From contig NC_084597.1 of NCBI RefSeq assembly GCF_033807715.1, positions 5,350,666-5,414,665 on the forward strand: a DNA stretch of 64,000 nucleotides, in the 5' to 3' direction. The DNA comes from Cololabis saira. Taxonomy: Eukaryota > Chordata > Actinopteri > Beloniformes > Belonidae. Every line of letters starts with the position of its first letter. Positions within the stretch are counted from its first letter, which is position 1. The notes beneath the pieces are model-generated. The model worked only from the letters and a program-made list of their open reading frames with translations. It did not search any database and was not told the origin of the DNA. Below, piece by piece: positions 35,572-47,347 of this stretch. The translations under genes and the position numbers were made by a program.

Positions 35572-36213
35572 CAGGGGTCGGCAACCCAAAATGTTCAAAG
35601 AGCCATATTGGACCAAAAACACAAAAAACGAATGTGTCTGGAGCCGCAAAAAATGAAAAGTGTTGTATAAGCGTTGAATGAAGACAACACATGCTGCATG
35701 TATCTATATTAGTTATAACTGGGGGAAGATTTATTTTTTCATTATGCACTTCGAGAAAAAAGTCGAAATGTCAAGAAAAAAGTCAAAATGACGAGAAAAA
35801 TGTCGAAATGTCGAAAAAAGTCGAAATTTCGAGAAAAAATTGAAATGTCGGGAAAAAAGTCAAAATTTCGTGAAAAAAGTCGAAATGTTGAGAAAAAAGT
35901 CGAAATGTTGAGATTAATGTTGAAGTACAATTTTGAGAAACAAGTCGAAATGTCGAGAAAAAAGTCAATTTCGTGAATAAAGTCGAAATGTCGAGAAAAA
36001 AGTCAAAATGTCAAGAAAAAAGTCAAAATTTCGAGAAAATGTCAAGATCAAAAAGGAAAGGAAGAAAAAAAGAAAAAAAAGGAAAAAAAGAAAAAAAAAA
36101 AAGAAGAAAAAATGGGAAAAAAAGGTCAAACATTTCTGAAAAAGCTCCAGGAGCCACTAGGGCGGCGCTAAAGAGCCGCATGCGGCTCTAGAGCCGCGGG
36201 TTGCTGACCCCTG
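35572..36213. mobile_element. hAT MITE with internal TCGAAAT minisatellite, TSD ACTTAGAC
   Basis: Ends CAGGGGTCGGCAACCC and GGGTTGCTGACCCCTG. ACTTAGAC flanks both sides (35564-35571 and 36214-36221). The interior (about 35755-36045) is a degenerate ~20-bp repeat of GTCGAAATGTCGAGAAAAAA, then an A/G-rich run. It inserted in the tail region of a SINE. A sister copy in the opposite orientation is at 39811-40450. Confidence 0.92.
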
Positions 36214-36221
36214 ACTTAGAC

Positions 36222-36463
36222 CATTATTCATTCATACACATTCTCACTGGTGGTGATAAGCTACATTGGCAGATGGATGGAAGCGTGGCTGCCATATTGC
36301 GCCAAACGGCCCCTCCATCCACCAACAAACATTCATACACGGCAAGGTGGCTAAGATGTCTTGCCCAAGGACACTACGACAGCAACTGGGACGGAGCGGG
36401 ATTTGAACCGCAAACCTTCCGATCATTGGACGACCCGCTCTACCACCTGAGCTACTGCCGCCC
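36222..36463 (-). mobile_element. tRNA-derived SINE with intact tRNA-like head
   Basis: Minus strand from 36463: GGCGGCAGTAGCTCAGGTGG (A box), AGAGCGGGTCGTCCAATGAT, GCGGTTCAAATCCCGC (B box and T arm), then GTCCTTGGGCAAGACATC. The 3' part continues across the hAT insertion to about 35545. This is the best-preserved Pol III head in the window. Confidence 0.85.
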
Positions 36464-36469
36464 TTCTCT

Positions 36470-37690
36470 GAGTCTGTATTGCTCAAATATACCAGAATAT
36501 CATGAACTCTTTTCTTACTGGGACTGTTTTCCTTCAAAGAACTTTCACTGAAACATAGTTTTGGGACACCCTGGACTCGTTTCACCCCTGATTATTTCCC
36601 ATTCATATTTTCAGTATACTACTGTATATTGTGCTGTTTAAGATTCTGGTGTGATGAAGTTGACTCGCTGCTCAGAATGGACAGTAATGACTTCCTCTTA
36701 AATCACAAACCATGCAAAGAAAAATCATGAATAAATCAATACTGCTGTCTGTTGTGCAAGTGTTATATGTGTATGTGTCAATGAGTAGTTGGAGGAGCAA
36801 AGTGCAAACAAGTAGAAGCAAGGTCAGTGAGGAAACAAATAAGACCAAAAATACAGGAACATGGCTCTGTAGTGGCAAAAGGAACCAATGTCAAAGATTA
36901 GAATACAGAGCAGGTACTCAACAGGTAACAGTGCCAATAATCTGTAATGAATAAAGAATATCCCTGTGTATCAACTCTATGTCCAATGAGAAACGGTACA
37001 TCACCATGGGGTAAATCAAAAAAACTAAAATCATGCATATAACAACAAATATATTGGTTTAAGGGTGTTTTTTGGACTTGCTACTTTAATACTAACTGCC
37101 CAGAGAAAAGAGAAAAGCAAAGATAACCACCCCATGAAGCTCTCTTACAAGTTATTTTATTGTTTCCTTTCGGCTTCTGTTGTGAATTAAGAATATGTGA
37201 CAACATGTCAGTGTATTTGCTCCCTGGCTTCCAGCTCTTCCTCTATCATCTGTAAAGTGGAAATCTGCTGTTTAAATTAATTCTCCTTTAAATACTTTGT
37301 GTTGGCTTCAATTTGCATGAGTTACAATTTTTTAATACTGAGGCTACATCGAAATATTAACAACCAAGATAACATGTCACCCCCTCTCCCCCATTTCTCA
37401 GTTGTACTACAGTGAGCTGCCATGGGAAAACCTTCAATACCTCATTTGATATTTTTGGCTTTGAAATATGAGCTGGACATTTAATTCTCTTGCCCAAACT
37501 GACACAACAGCTGGATTCATCCTGGAGGGACTTGACTGACAGTTTAATGAGCTTTATAACTGGAAGAAGGGTACAATTTATTTTAAGTAATATATATACA
37601 TGTATACATCTGTGTATCGGTATAATCGGTGAGCCATGAGGAGAATGCAAATATATGTATATGTATATATATGTGTATATATATATATAT
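36470..37690. other. Non-coding stretch
   Basis: No gene seen; a short TATATG microsatellite at about 37590-37690 borders the next element. Confidence 0.45.
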
Positions 37691-38362
<672 letters not shown>

Positions 38363-39802
38363 CCCGATTATAATCAGTCAGTCACTCTTCATATCACTGA
38401 AATATATTGCAGGGACTAATGCAATATAAATTAAATTCTTTAGCAGGAAATTATTTTAGGTAATTCAGAAACAGCTTTTAAAATGGTCTCATGATGGTAA
38501 AATATTGCATTTCAGCTTGATTAAAAGACACTGATTTTGATTTACAGTCAGGTGATTAATTGTTTTTGCTATGGTTCCATTTGTCACTTGCAAGTTTTTA
38601 TTAAATACATTTGTCAGTGACAAATTAATAAGTAAAGTCTCAAGAACTCATGAGAAATACATCAATCCAGCCATCTGCATTTGAAGTTTGGCCTCAAATG
38701 TCTCAGAAGAACCCCAAGAGCTTGACATTCGTTGCAATATATTATGTACATACAGAATCTGTGTAGGTTGGCAGTAGCATCACGATTTGAAAAAAATAAA
38801 CCTGTGAATGGATTTTAAGACAACTGAACAAAAACACCTCTGTGTCCTTATAAATTTGGCTCCTAAAAATAGCATTTTGCAGCAATCACAAGGATGTTTT
38901 TGAAACAGCCTGGTGGGCCTGTTATGAGGTGCGTTTCCACAAGCAGGAGTTCAGGGTAAATCTCTGTGACGGTGCGCTCCTAAGTGCGTTTGAGGGTGCA
39001 CGACTGTTTGTGGGGAGCTTAAATTACTTGGGGGCGTTCCTACTCGACCGGACTCTTCCATTCTTTTGTTTGATTTTGTTTGATTCCATTCTTTCTCCAT
39101 CCATTCTTTTGTTTGATTATTTTTTTTTCCCATTAAAGGTATAGTTTAGCCCAGAACTGAAAAAAAAAAAAATGATTCTCATGAAATTATGGAATCATTT
39201 TTCAAAAGGTTTCAAAATATGCCTATTTGTGGAAAGAATATGTAGTATTTGAGTTACATAAAAGCTTGTTATTTGTTTTCTTCCTAATTGTCCTTGTGGT
39301 CAAGAACCCCCAACACTAAAATGGTTTGGCCGCTGATCAAAATTGGATGTTTTCATTTAATTCAACCATTAGAATGGTCAAAATGTCCGGTCAGCACAAG
39401 TCCGGTGCTCAGAAAAGAGAAAAGAGAAGAAGAAAATAGAGGCCTCAGAGATTCTTTACACAAATATTTTAAAAAGGGGGTGATGGTGAAGCTGGAATTA
39501 ATAAAGTCAGCGTAGAGCAAGGTAAGAAACAGTTACAACGTTTACCAACCTTGTAACTTAACCTAACTGGCTAGCTCTAATGTTAACGTCCATTAGCTTG
39601 TATAAAAACCTGAAGAGCAGAGGGAGAGGAGAGGAAGAGGGAGAAGGAGAGATCCGGGCGCAGGGGGGCCCATCTTAGATTATTTTGTCCGGGGCCCCGG
39701 CAGGACTGTCAGCTGGCCTGGTCAATGTTATCAGCTTTCCATTTTCCTCCATGTAGCATTAGGTGTTCTGTGTAGTCCAAGGCATACTGGCAAAATGTAT
39801 TG
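38363..39802. other. Non-coding stretch
   Basis: No gene or clear repeat family. A CATTCTTTTGTTTGATT motif is repeated at 39058-39120. Confidence 0.45.
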
Positions 39803-39810
39803 CTCTAGAT

Positions 39811-40450
39811 CAGGGATCAGCAACCCGCGGCTCCAGAGCCGCATGTGGCTCTTTAGCGCCGCCCTGGTGGCTCCCTGTAGAAAATGTTTGACCTTTTTTT
39901 TCTTCTTTTTTTTTTTCTTTTTTTCAATTTTTTCTCTTCTTTTCTCTTTTTTTCTTTTTTTCTTCTTTTCTTTTTTTTCCTTTTTTTCTTTTTTCCTTTT
40001 TTTTCTCTTTTTTTCTTCCTTTTATCCTTTCCTTTTTACTCTCGACATTTTGACTTTTTTCTCAATATTTTGACTTTTTTCTCAACATTTCGACTTTTTT
40101 CCCGAGATTGTACTTCAACATTCATCTCGACTTTTTTCTTGAAATTTTGACTTTTTCTCGACATTTCGACTTTTTTCTCGACATTTCGACTTTTTTCTCA
40201 AGATTGTACTTCAACATTAATCTTGACATTTTGACTTTTTTCTCGAAATTTCATATTTTTTCTCAACATTTCGACTTTTTTCTCGAAGTGCATAATGAAA
40301 AAAATATATATTACCCCAGTTATAACTAATATAGATACATGCAGCATGTTTTTCTTCATTCTAAGGCTTATACAAGACTTTTCATTTTTTGCGGCTCCAG
40401 ACATATTTGTTTTTTTGTGTTTTTGGTCCATTTTGGGTTGCCGACCCCTG
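39811..40450. mobile_element. hAT MITE, inverted sister of 35572-36213, TSD CTCTAGAT
   Basis: Ends CAGGGATCAGCAACCCGCGG and GGGTTGCCGACCCCTG. CTCTAGAT at 39803-39810 and 40451-40458. The interior is a T-rich run followed by (TTTTTTCTCGACATTTCGAC)n. Length 640 versus 642 bp for the sister. Confidence 0.92.
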
Positions 40451-40458
40451 CTCTAGAT

Positions 40459-41540
40459 ACTCTTGAATGTTTTGACTAGCTGTGAAAATGGCTGGTGGAA
40501 GAGGTGTCTTCTACATGTATATCTACTTTGTTACGTTAGGTTAAATTATGGTAGTTCTTAATAAACCGATTACTCAAAACAAAATTCTTAGCTGGATTAA
40601 ATGAATTCACCACCGCTTCACGCAACATACAACTTCTGATCTAAGACCACAGCTCTCTGTGCATGCAAGTTAATTATCACGGGGAAATGTCATTGGGTTT
40701 ATGCTAAGCTTCATTTACCTATTAATAAAATGAATTTGTAGTTGATGAATTGCAGTCATTTACTGAGCACATGAAACTGCATATAGATAGTGGCACGCAT
40801 CACTTATTTCATGCATTAAAACTGCATTTCCTGTGGATCCTTACGTCACAGAAGGAGCTCCACAGCAAATTAGTAATTCAAAGAACCATGTCAAAAACTG
40901 TCACTCTTTCCAAGAGCAGCCAGATGGTGAGTATACAAACTGATGGCCTGAGAGTTTCTTTCCCTATACTTTGTTTCTCAAGGACACAGAGAACAGCAAG
41001 TTTCTGTTGAAATAACAGATTGTCTATATAAATAAAAAAAATGATGATTTTGTATAAGTACTTGAAAGTAAATTATGATTCTATATAAGTACTTGAATGA
41101 CATAATTAGAATGGCAGCAGCGCAGGATATAAAGGAGAAGGCCATGCCTATGGCCAATATAGTTCAGCGCTAATAGAGGTCTGCAATCACAAAAAGGTCA
41201 TTCCATTGTGTCCCAGTGAGGCAGGGACTCTTTGAAGGGAGTAATTACAGCATTCGCTGCTGCCGTAGCCCTGACTTATTTCTCTTCAGAGAGTGTGCTG
41301 TACACATAGTCCATTTTGCTTTTGTCCTATTTACCATCATTCTGTCTTCACATGCTGTTCTGAGCCGTTGTTACGACTGATGTGGCTTCCAGTACAAAGA
41401 CCTAATTACAGTAATGGCAAGGGATAAACAGATAAACAAGCAAAGCAGATGAACTGCAGGCCATGAAGGCAGTTTGATAATATGTAAACCTCCCACGCTG
41501 CTTACATAAAATCCATTCCAACCAGACAGTTAGCTTGCCG
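40459..41540. other. Non-coding stretch
   Basis: No gene seen. A local ~37-bp duplication (TATAAGTACTTGAA) at about 41040-41096. Confidence 0.45.
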
Positions 41541-42985
41541 CAGAGACCAGCTAAGGCTTACACCGAAAGCAGCAGCCATCAACGCATTAAGATGATACGA
41601 CGCTGTGTGTTTTTTTTCGGGTGTGTTTCGGGTTTTTTCGGGTTTATTTTCGGGTGTGTTTCGGGTTTTTTTTCGGGTTTATTTTCGGGTTTTTGGGGGT
41701 TTTTTCGGGTTTATTTTTGGGTTTGTTTCGGGTTTTTTCGGGTTTATTTTCGGGTTTTTTCGGGTTTATTTTCGGGTGTGTTTCGGGTTTTTTGGGGTTT
41801 TTTCGGGTGTGTTTCGGGTGTGTTTCGGGTTTATTTTCGGGTTTTTTCGGGTTTATTTTCGGGTGTGTTTTGGGTTTTTTCGGGTTTATTTTCGGGTGTG
41901 TTTCGGTTTATTTTCGGGTGTGTTTTGGGTTTTTTTGGTGTGTGTTTCGGGTTTTTTCGGGTTTATTTTCGGGTGTGTTTCAGGTTTTTTCGGGTTTATT
42001 TTCGGGTGTGTTTTGGGTTTTTTTGGGTTTATTTTCGGGTGTGTTTCGGGTTTTTTCGGGTTTATTTTCGGGTGTGTTTCGGGTTTTTTTTCGGGTTTAT
42101 TTTCGGGTTTTTGGGGGTTTTTTCGGGTTTATTTTCGGGTTTGTTTCGGGTTTTTTCGGGTTTATTTTCGGGTTTTTTCGGCTTTATTTTCGGGTGTGTT
42201 TCGGTTTATTTTCGGGTTTTTGGGGGTTTTTTCGGGTTTATTTTCGGGTTTGTTTCGGGTTTTTTCGGGTTTATTTTCGGGTTTTTTCGGCTTTATTTTC
42301 GGGTGTGTTTCGGGTTTTTTGGGGTTTTTTCGGGTGTGTTTCGGGTGTGTTTCGGGTTTATTTTCGGGTTTTTTCGGGTTTATTTTCGGGTGTGTTTTGG
42401 GTTTTTTCGGGTTTATTTTCGGGTGTGTTTCGGTTTATTTGCGGGTGTGTTTTGGGTTTTTTTGGTGTGTGTTTCAGGTTTTTTCGGGTTTATTTTCGGG
42501 TGTGTTTCAGGTTTTTTTCGTGTTTTTTCGGGTTTATTTTCGGGTGTGTTTTGGGTTTTTTTGGGTTTATTTTCGGGTGTGTTTCGGGTTTTTTTCTGGT
42601 GTGTCTCGGGTTTTTTTCTGGTTTTTTCAGTGTTTTTAAGTCCTGCAATCATCTTGGTTACAAAATCAAATGTGATTCAAATCTATGCATGTTTTTTTAA
42701 ATAGTCTTAAAGTAATACTCAGCATGGAAGTGTCAATATATCTAAAACCAATTGCATATAGAGCTCTGGACAACACAGCAGAATAGGGAATGCGCGACTA
42801 ATGAGAACTTGTTTTACCGCAGTTGCTTAGACTCTGGGGACAGGGCTTAATCGTGACTGCTCATCATGTCCATCGTTTAACCGTAGGTCCCTTTCTTCAC
42901 AGTGAGGGGGTTTGTTGCAGGTGTTGAAGAAAAGGCTGGAGGGAGACCTGAGAATCTGTTGTCATCCTTAGAAACCACACAGTCA
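41541..42985 (+). repeat. Tandem segmental duplication, unit 1
   Basis: Begins CAGAGACCAGCTAAGGCTTA and ends ACCACACAGTCA, with the next unit starting immediately (CAGAGACCAGCTAA at 42986). Shared landmarks with unit 2: AAGCATTAAGATGATACGAC-like start, GTCCTGCAATCATC, AAATCTATGCATGTTTTTTT, GAGAACTTGTTTTACCGCAG and TTCTTCACAGTGAGGGGGTT. A 'TTCGGG' minisatellite fills 41607-42635. Confidence 0.9.
41607..42635 (+). repeat. 33-bp TTCGGG minisatellite (long copy)
   Basis: Built of 10-12-bp subunits (GTTTATTTTCGG, GTGTGTTTCGG, GTTTTTTCGG), about 33 bp per group. The plus strand has no stop in any frame, giving overlapping ORFs of 344-389 codons that are artefacts. GGG tracts every ~10 bp give G-quadruplex potential on the plus strand. 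Confidence 0.95.
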
Positions 42986-43360
42986 CAGAGACCAGCTAAA
43001 GGGCTGTATATACTTGCCGTTCAGAACGCGTACGCGCGACGCAGGATACGTGTGATGTCACGTCACGCGTATCCTGCGTACATTTGACGCGTCGACGTGC
43101 ACGTTCTCAAAAAGACACTGAACGCGTACGCGACCTGCATTTCTCGCTCTGGCCGCTAGTATCGCTGTTCCCGGTCTGATCCAGCTGGCACGATTATGCT
43201 GCTCTCCCCTGGAGAAAGTTCCCCATGCAGGTTAGCTTCCCCTCAGGGTTTCCGTTGTCCGGTAAAATATGCCGGTATTTTATAATCTCTCCGGTCAAAA
43301 TGTCCAGTGAAAATACTCACTGGTGCTGCGGGACTAGAGTCCCCGGGAGTACCGCGGATG

Positions 43361-43530
43361 GCGAGTCCCGGCCGACCCCCGGCCGACCCCCGGGCGACCC
43401 CCGGCCGACCCCCGGCCGAGTCCCGGCCGAGTCCCGGCCGAGCACCGGCCGACCCCCGGCCGAGTCCCGGCCGAGCACCGGCCGAGCACCGGCCGGGCGA
43501 GTCCCGGCCGAGCACCGGCCGAGCTCCGGC
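43361..43530. repeat. 12-bp GC-rich minisatellite
   Basis: Units of GGCCGACCCCC, GGCCGAGTCCC and GGCCGAGCACC, 11-12 bp. Very CpG-rich against AT-rich surroundings. Confidence 0.93.
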
Positions 43531-44149
43531 GGAGGTACGCGCCGAGCCTCGGTGCCGGGAGCCGGGAGGAAGCGGAGCCGGGAGCCAGAGTCAATTGACG
43601 GGACTTATTTTATTTTAAATACTCTGTTTTTCAATAAAAATACTATTGAATGACTTGCAAATTAATGAATTAATGAATGAATGACTTGGAATCATATTAG
43701 GAACAATAAACCAGATGGAATGTCTATTTGTAAGGAAAGATTGTAAGTATTTCAGTTTCAAGACACCATAATATTGAAATCGATCACATTCATAGTTTTT
43801 TACCATGTTAATCTTTCTTATATATTGACATCTACTTCTCCATATGAACTTAAAATTAACTGGATTTATTGTTTCGTCATTTTTGTTGAGATGGGTAAGG
43901 AGAATGCCGGATAAATTAGTCTGGAAAGACTATCTATTTTTGATAATAAGCAATAATAATAATAAGATGAGATAAAATAGTCCTTTATTACTCCCTCAAC
44001 GGAGAAACTCACGTAGCAGCAACACACACACATACAGGGAAGGGGGTAAAACAGTAATATAAATAAGTAATACAAATTAATAAAGAGTAATAATAATAAT
44101 AATAATGCTGTGGTTTTCTTTAGCTTCCTTCTGGGCACCCAGAGCTTTA

Positions 44150-44310
44150 CAGAGATCATTATTCATTCATACACATTCTCCCCGGTGTTAGCTCCGTCTG
44201 TAGCCGCAGCTGCCCTGCAGACTGACGGGAGCGTGGCTGCCATATCGCGCCAAACGGCCCCTCCGACCACCACCAAACATTCATACACACTCAAACACAT
44301 TCACACGATG
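44150..44310 (-). mobile_element. SINE, 5'-truncated (no tRNA head)
   Basis: Matches the central and 3' parts of the SINEs at 26012 and 36222 (TTATTCATTCATACACATTC, CGGCCCCTCCGACCACCACC), minus strand. Confidence 0.75.
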
Positions 44311-44615
44311 TTATAATCTCCTACATCATCCAATATTGTCCTGTAAACTTGTTCGTTGTTCTAATCTGCTACCGCTGCTGCTGCTACTACTTCTGCTACT
44401 TAATATAAGTAGCTTTTCCAACTGTTGCTCTGCTTACTGCCCCCTATTGGTCACCATCGGTATGACGGGCTCTCGTCGTGTGGTACGCGAGGTACGCAGG
44501 GAGACGAACAGACACGTACGCAGAGTACGCAGGACCCAACGTAGAGTATATTCCCGCCTTAAGGCTACACCGAAGCAGCAGCCATGAAAGCATTAAGATG
44601 ATACGACCCTGTGTG

Positions 44616-45045
44616 CTTTTTTTCGGGTTTATTTTCGGGTGTGTTTCGGGTTTTTTCGGGTTTATTTTCGGGTGTGATTCAGGTGTGTTTCGGGTTTTTT
44701 TCGGGTTTATTTTCTGGTTTTTTCGGGTTTATTTTCGGGTGTGTTTCGGGTTTTTTCGGGTTTATTTTCGGGTTTTTTCGGGATTATTTTGGGGTGTGTT
44801 TCGGGTTTTTTCAGGTTTATTTTCGGGTGTGTTTCAGGTTTTTTCGGGTTTATTTTCGGGTGTGTTTCGGGTTTTTTCTGGTTTTTTCGGGTTTTTTCTG
44901 GTTTTTTCAGGTTTATTTTCGGGTGTGTTTCAGGTTTTTTCGGGTTTATTTTCGGGTGTGTTTCGGGTTTTTTCTGGTTTTTTCGGGTTTATTTTCGGGT
45001 GTTTCTCAGGTTTTTTTTCGAGTTTTTTCGGGTTTATTTTGTAAC
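44616..45045 (+). repeat. 33-bp TTCGGG minisatellite (short copy)
   Basis: Same subunits as 41607-42635 but less than half as long. Confidence 0.95.
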
Positions 45046-45393
45046 CAAAGTCCTGCAATCATCCGGTTACAAAATCAAATGTGATTCAAATCTATGCATG
45101 TTTTTTTAAATAGTCTTAAAGTAATACTCAGCATGGAAGTGTCAATATATCTAAAAACAATTGCATATAGAGCTCTGGACAACACAGCAGAATAGGGAAC
45201 GCGCGACTAATGAGAACTTGTTTTACCGCAGTTGCTTAGACTCTGGGGACAGGGCTTAATCGTGACTGCTCGTCGTGTCCATCGTTTAACCGTAGGTCTC
45301 TTTCTTCACAGTGAGGGGGTTTGTTGCAGGTGTTGAAGAAAAGGCTGGAGGGAGACCTGAGAATCTGTTGTCATCCTTAGAAACCACACAGTC

Positions 45394-45946
45394 TGGAATT
45401 ATTGATCTTAAGAAAACCACTCAATCATTTGGAGGTTTCTGCAGAGAGTACAAATTCCCATGTTTTTTAAATTCAGAGCCCCAAACCCTTCTTTGACTCT
45501 TAAAACTGAAACCAAAATTAATCAAAAAGAAAAAGATTTTTTTTATTTATTTTTTTACTGAGCAATCAATCTTGGTGTATTTGATTTTAGAGTGTGATCA
45601 GCTTTAACATACAACTCCTCTCAAGAAATTAGAACACCATCCAACAAATCAGATTTTAATTTTCCTTTTTTTCCTCTTTCTCTCTGAACATTTGAGGGAT
45701 TGTAGTTGGTGCACCATCTTAAAACGTTTTACTCAGACATTCTTGGCTTGTTCAGCCGTACTCACTACTTTGAAAAAAAATATCTCTCCATTCCCACTGG
45801 TGCATAACATACCAAACCAGTTGCAACCAGGCAGGGTTGCCTTATGCAGCGATGCATACAGGAGCAAAATTCAAAACAACCAAGATACCTGTGTAACTGC
45901 TTGGATCATCAAGTTTGTGATCCAAGTCATTCGTTTGTGTACACAC
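45394..45946. other. Non-coding stretch
   Basis: No gene or repeat recognised. Confidence 0.45.
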
Positions 45947-45948
45947 AA

Positions 45949-46317
45949 ACGTATGCTCTGCTCATGTACGCATGTGAGTGAGTGTACGTTTGTGTGTACA
46001 CGAAAGTACAATCTGCATTGAGGCTTCTTGCTTCGGGAATCCCGAACTCCCACCAACGGCTCCACTGACCAATAGGAATACACTACTTCAGTCGTAGGCT
46101 TCATCAGTAACCCTGGATTCACACTGAAAGCGTCACATAGGCGTCCAGCTGCCATTTATTTTCTATGAAAGCGCTGCAAGAGGCGTCAGAGGGAGCAGAC
46201 GGGAGCAGACGTCCAATCACAGACCGGGATTCCCGAAGCAAGAAGCCTCAATGCAGATTGTACTTTCGTGTACACACAAACGTACACTCATTCACATGCG
46301 TACATGAGCAGAGCTGG
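45949..46317. repeat. 94-bp inverted repeat arms around a 183-bp spacer
   Basis: The left arm (45949-46042) runs GCTCTGCTCATGTACGCATG to TTCGGGAATCCCG. The right arm (46226-46317) is its inverse with about one or two mismatches (GTGAGTGAG versus GTGAATGAG). The spacer contains the left end of the element at 46111-48422, so the arms are not simple TIRs. Confidence 0.85.
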
Positions 46318-46690
46318 GGTCCGTTTCACAAAGCAGGTTTAGTGAAAACTCGGAGTCTGTTAACCCTGAAATGAGGGAAACTCTGAGTTTTCCGTTTCAC
46401 AAAGGGAGGTAACTCAAACCAGAGAAAGAGGAGTAACTCTAGCCTGTTTCACAAAGAGAGGTACTTTAAGCTCTCGGTCAGTTACCGTAGTAACAGACTC
46501 TCTGAACCTAACCTGGTCGGGACCAGGTTTATATCGTGAAACCTGGAGTTTCTCTGCGTCTCCGCCTCTTTCAGAGACACACACACATTTGATTTCCTCA
46601 TTCATTCAGTCAGCAGGCGAGTTTTGGTGAAGTTCTGCCGTCTGTCATTAAAAACAGAGTCAGTATAAATATTAGAAGTCCATTGTCACG

Positions 46691-46803
46691 AACACGGCAT
46701 GTCCTTTTGATGAGGACACAATTGATGAAGGTGCAGAATTAATGCGCAGAGAATTAAATATTCGTCGGGAGATGGTTATCAGACCGCGTTATACATGTAT
46801 ATT
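46691..46803 (+). pseudogene. Harbinger transposase N-terminal relic
   Basis: Open segment NTACPFDEDTIDEGAELMRR followed by ELNIRREMVIRPRY. The pattern 'PFDE..DEGAxLxRRxLxxRRE' resembles the start of HARBI1-type transposases. The initiator ATG is absent from this frame and no DDE region follows. Confidence 0.5.
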
Positions 46804-47125
46804 ACAGTACATAGTTTCATTACAGGCAAAGTAATATATGTTAATCCTTTATTTGTTATAATTTTAATGATTGAATTGTTTAACGATTTCATAATATATT
46901 CTAATTTTTTAAGATTTTTTATTTGGGGTTTTCATAAACTGTGAGCCATAGGCTAATCATCAAAATTATAACAAATAAAGGCTTGAAATATCTCACTTTG
47001 CATGTAGTGGGAAATAATATTTGTTTCACTTTAAGTTGAATTTACTACGAATGAAGTTTTGCAATATATTCAAATGTTCCGACCTCCACCTGTATATTAT
47101 TACATGAATAAATAAGAGCATAATA

Positions 47126-47347
47126 CAGGGGTCTCCAACTCCGGTCCTGGATCCACCTATCCAGCATGTTTTAGTGTCTCCCTGCATGAACACACCTGAT
47201 TCTAATCAATGGTCGTCATTAACTTGTCATCAAGGTCCGGACAGTTCTGTTGTTGACACAGCTCCTTGTATCATGGTGTGCTGAAGCAGGGAAAGATCTA
47301 AAACATGCTGGATAGGTGCTCTGCAGGACCAGGGTTGGAGATCCCTG
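47126..47347. mobile_element. 222-bp hAT MITE, TSD GCATAATA
   Basis: Ends CAGGGGTCTCCAACTCCGGT and CCAGGGTTGGAGATCCCTG. GCATAATA flanks both sides (47118-47125 and 47348-47355). Subterminal inverted TCCAGCATGTTTTA/TAAAACATGCTGGA. Confidence 0.92.

Larger units (their letters stand above)
43000..44559. mobile_element. PIF/Harbinger-like element in unit 2, TAA TSD
   Basis: Ends AGGGCTGTATATACTTGCCG and GTAGAGTATATTCCCGCCT, with TAA at 42997-42999 and 44560-44562. Subterminal GTACGC/GCGTAC motifs occur at both ends (43028-43140, 44480-44540). The cargo is a GC-rich minisatellite, a LINE/SINE tail at about 43962-44050 (AAATAGTCCTTTATTACTCC) and a truncated SINE. No transposase was seen. Confidence 0.7.
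42986..45393 (+). repeat. Tandem segmental duplication, unit 2, interrupted
   Basis: CAGAGACCAGC is followed by TAA, a 1,560-bp transposon, TAA and GGCTACACCGAAGCAGCAG. Removing the insertion gives the same start as unit 1. It ends at CCACACAGTC (45393), after which unrelated sequence follows. Its minisatellite is shorter (44616-45045), so the excised unit is about 845 bp against 1,445 bp. Confidence 0.88.

Noticed and set aside
36400..36463. tRNA gene on the minus strand
   Set aside because: The head continues into a SINE body found twice more in the window, so it is a SINE promoter and not a tRNA gene.
41535..42704. Overlapping ORFs of 344-389 codons in all three plus frames (also 44478-45109)
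   Set aside because: They arise because the TTCGGG minisatellite contains no stop trinucleotide on that strand; three simultaneous open frames argue against coding.
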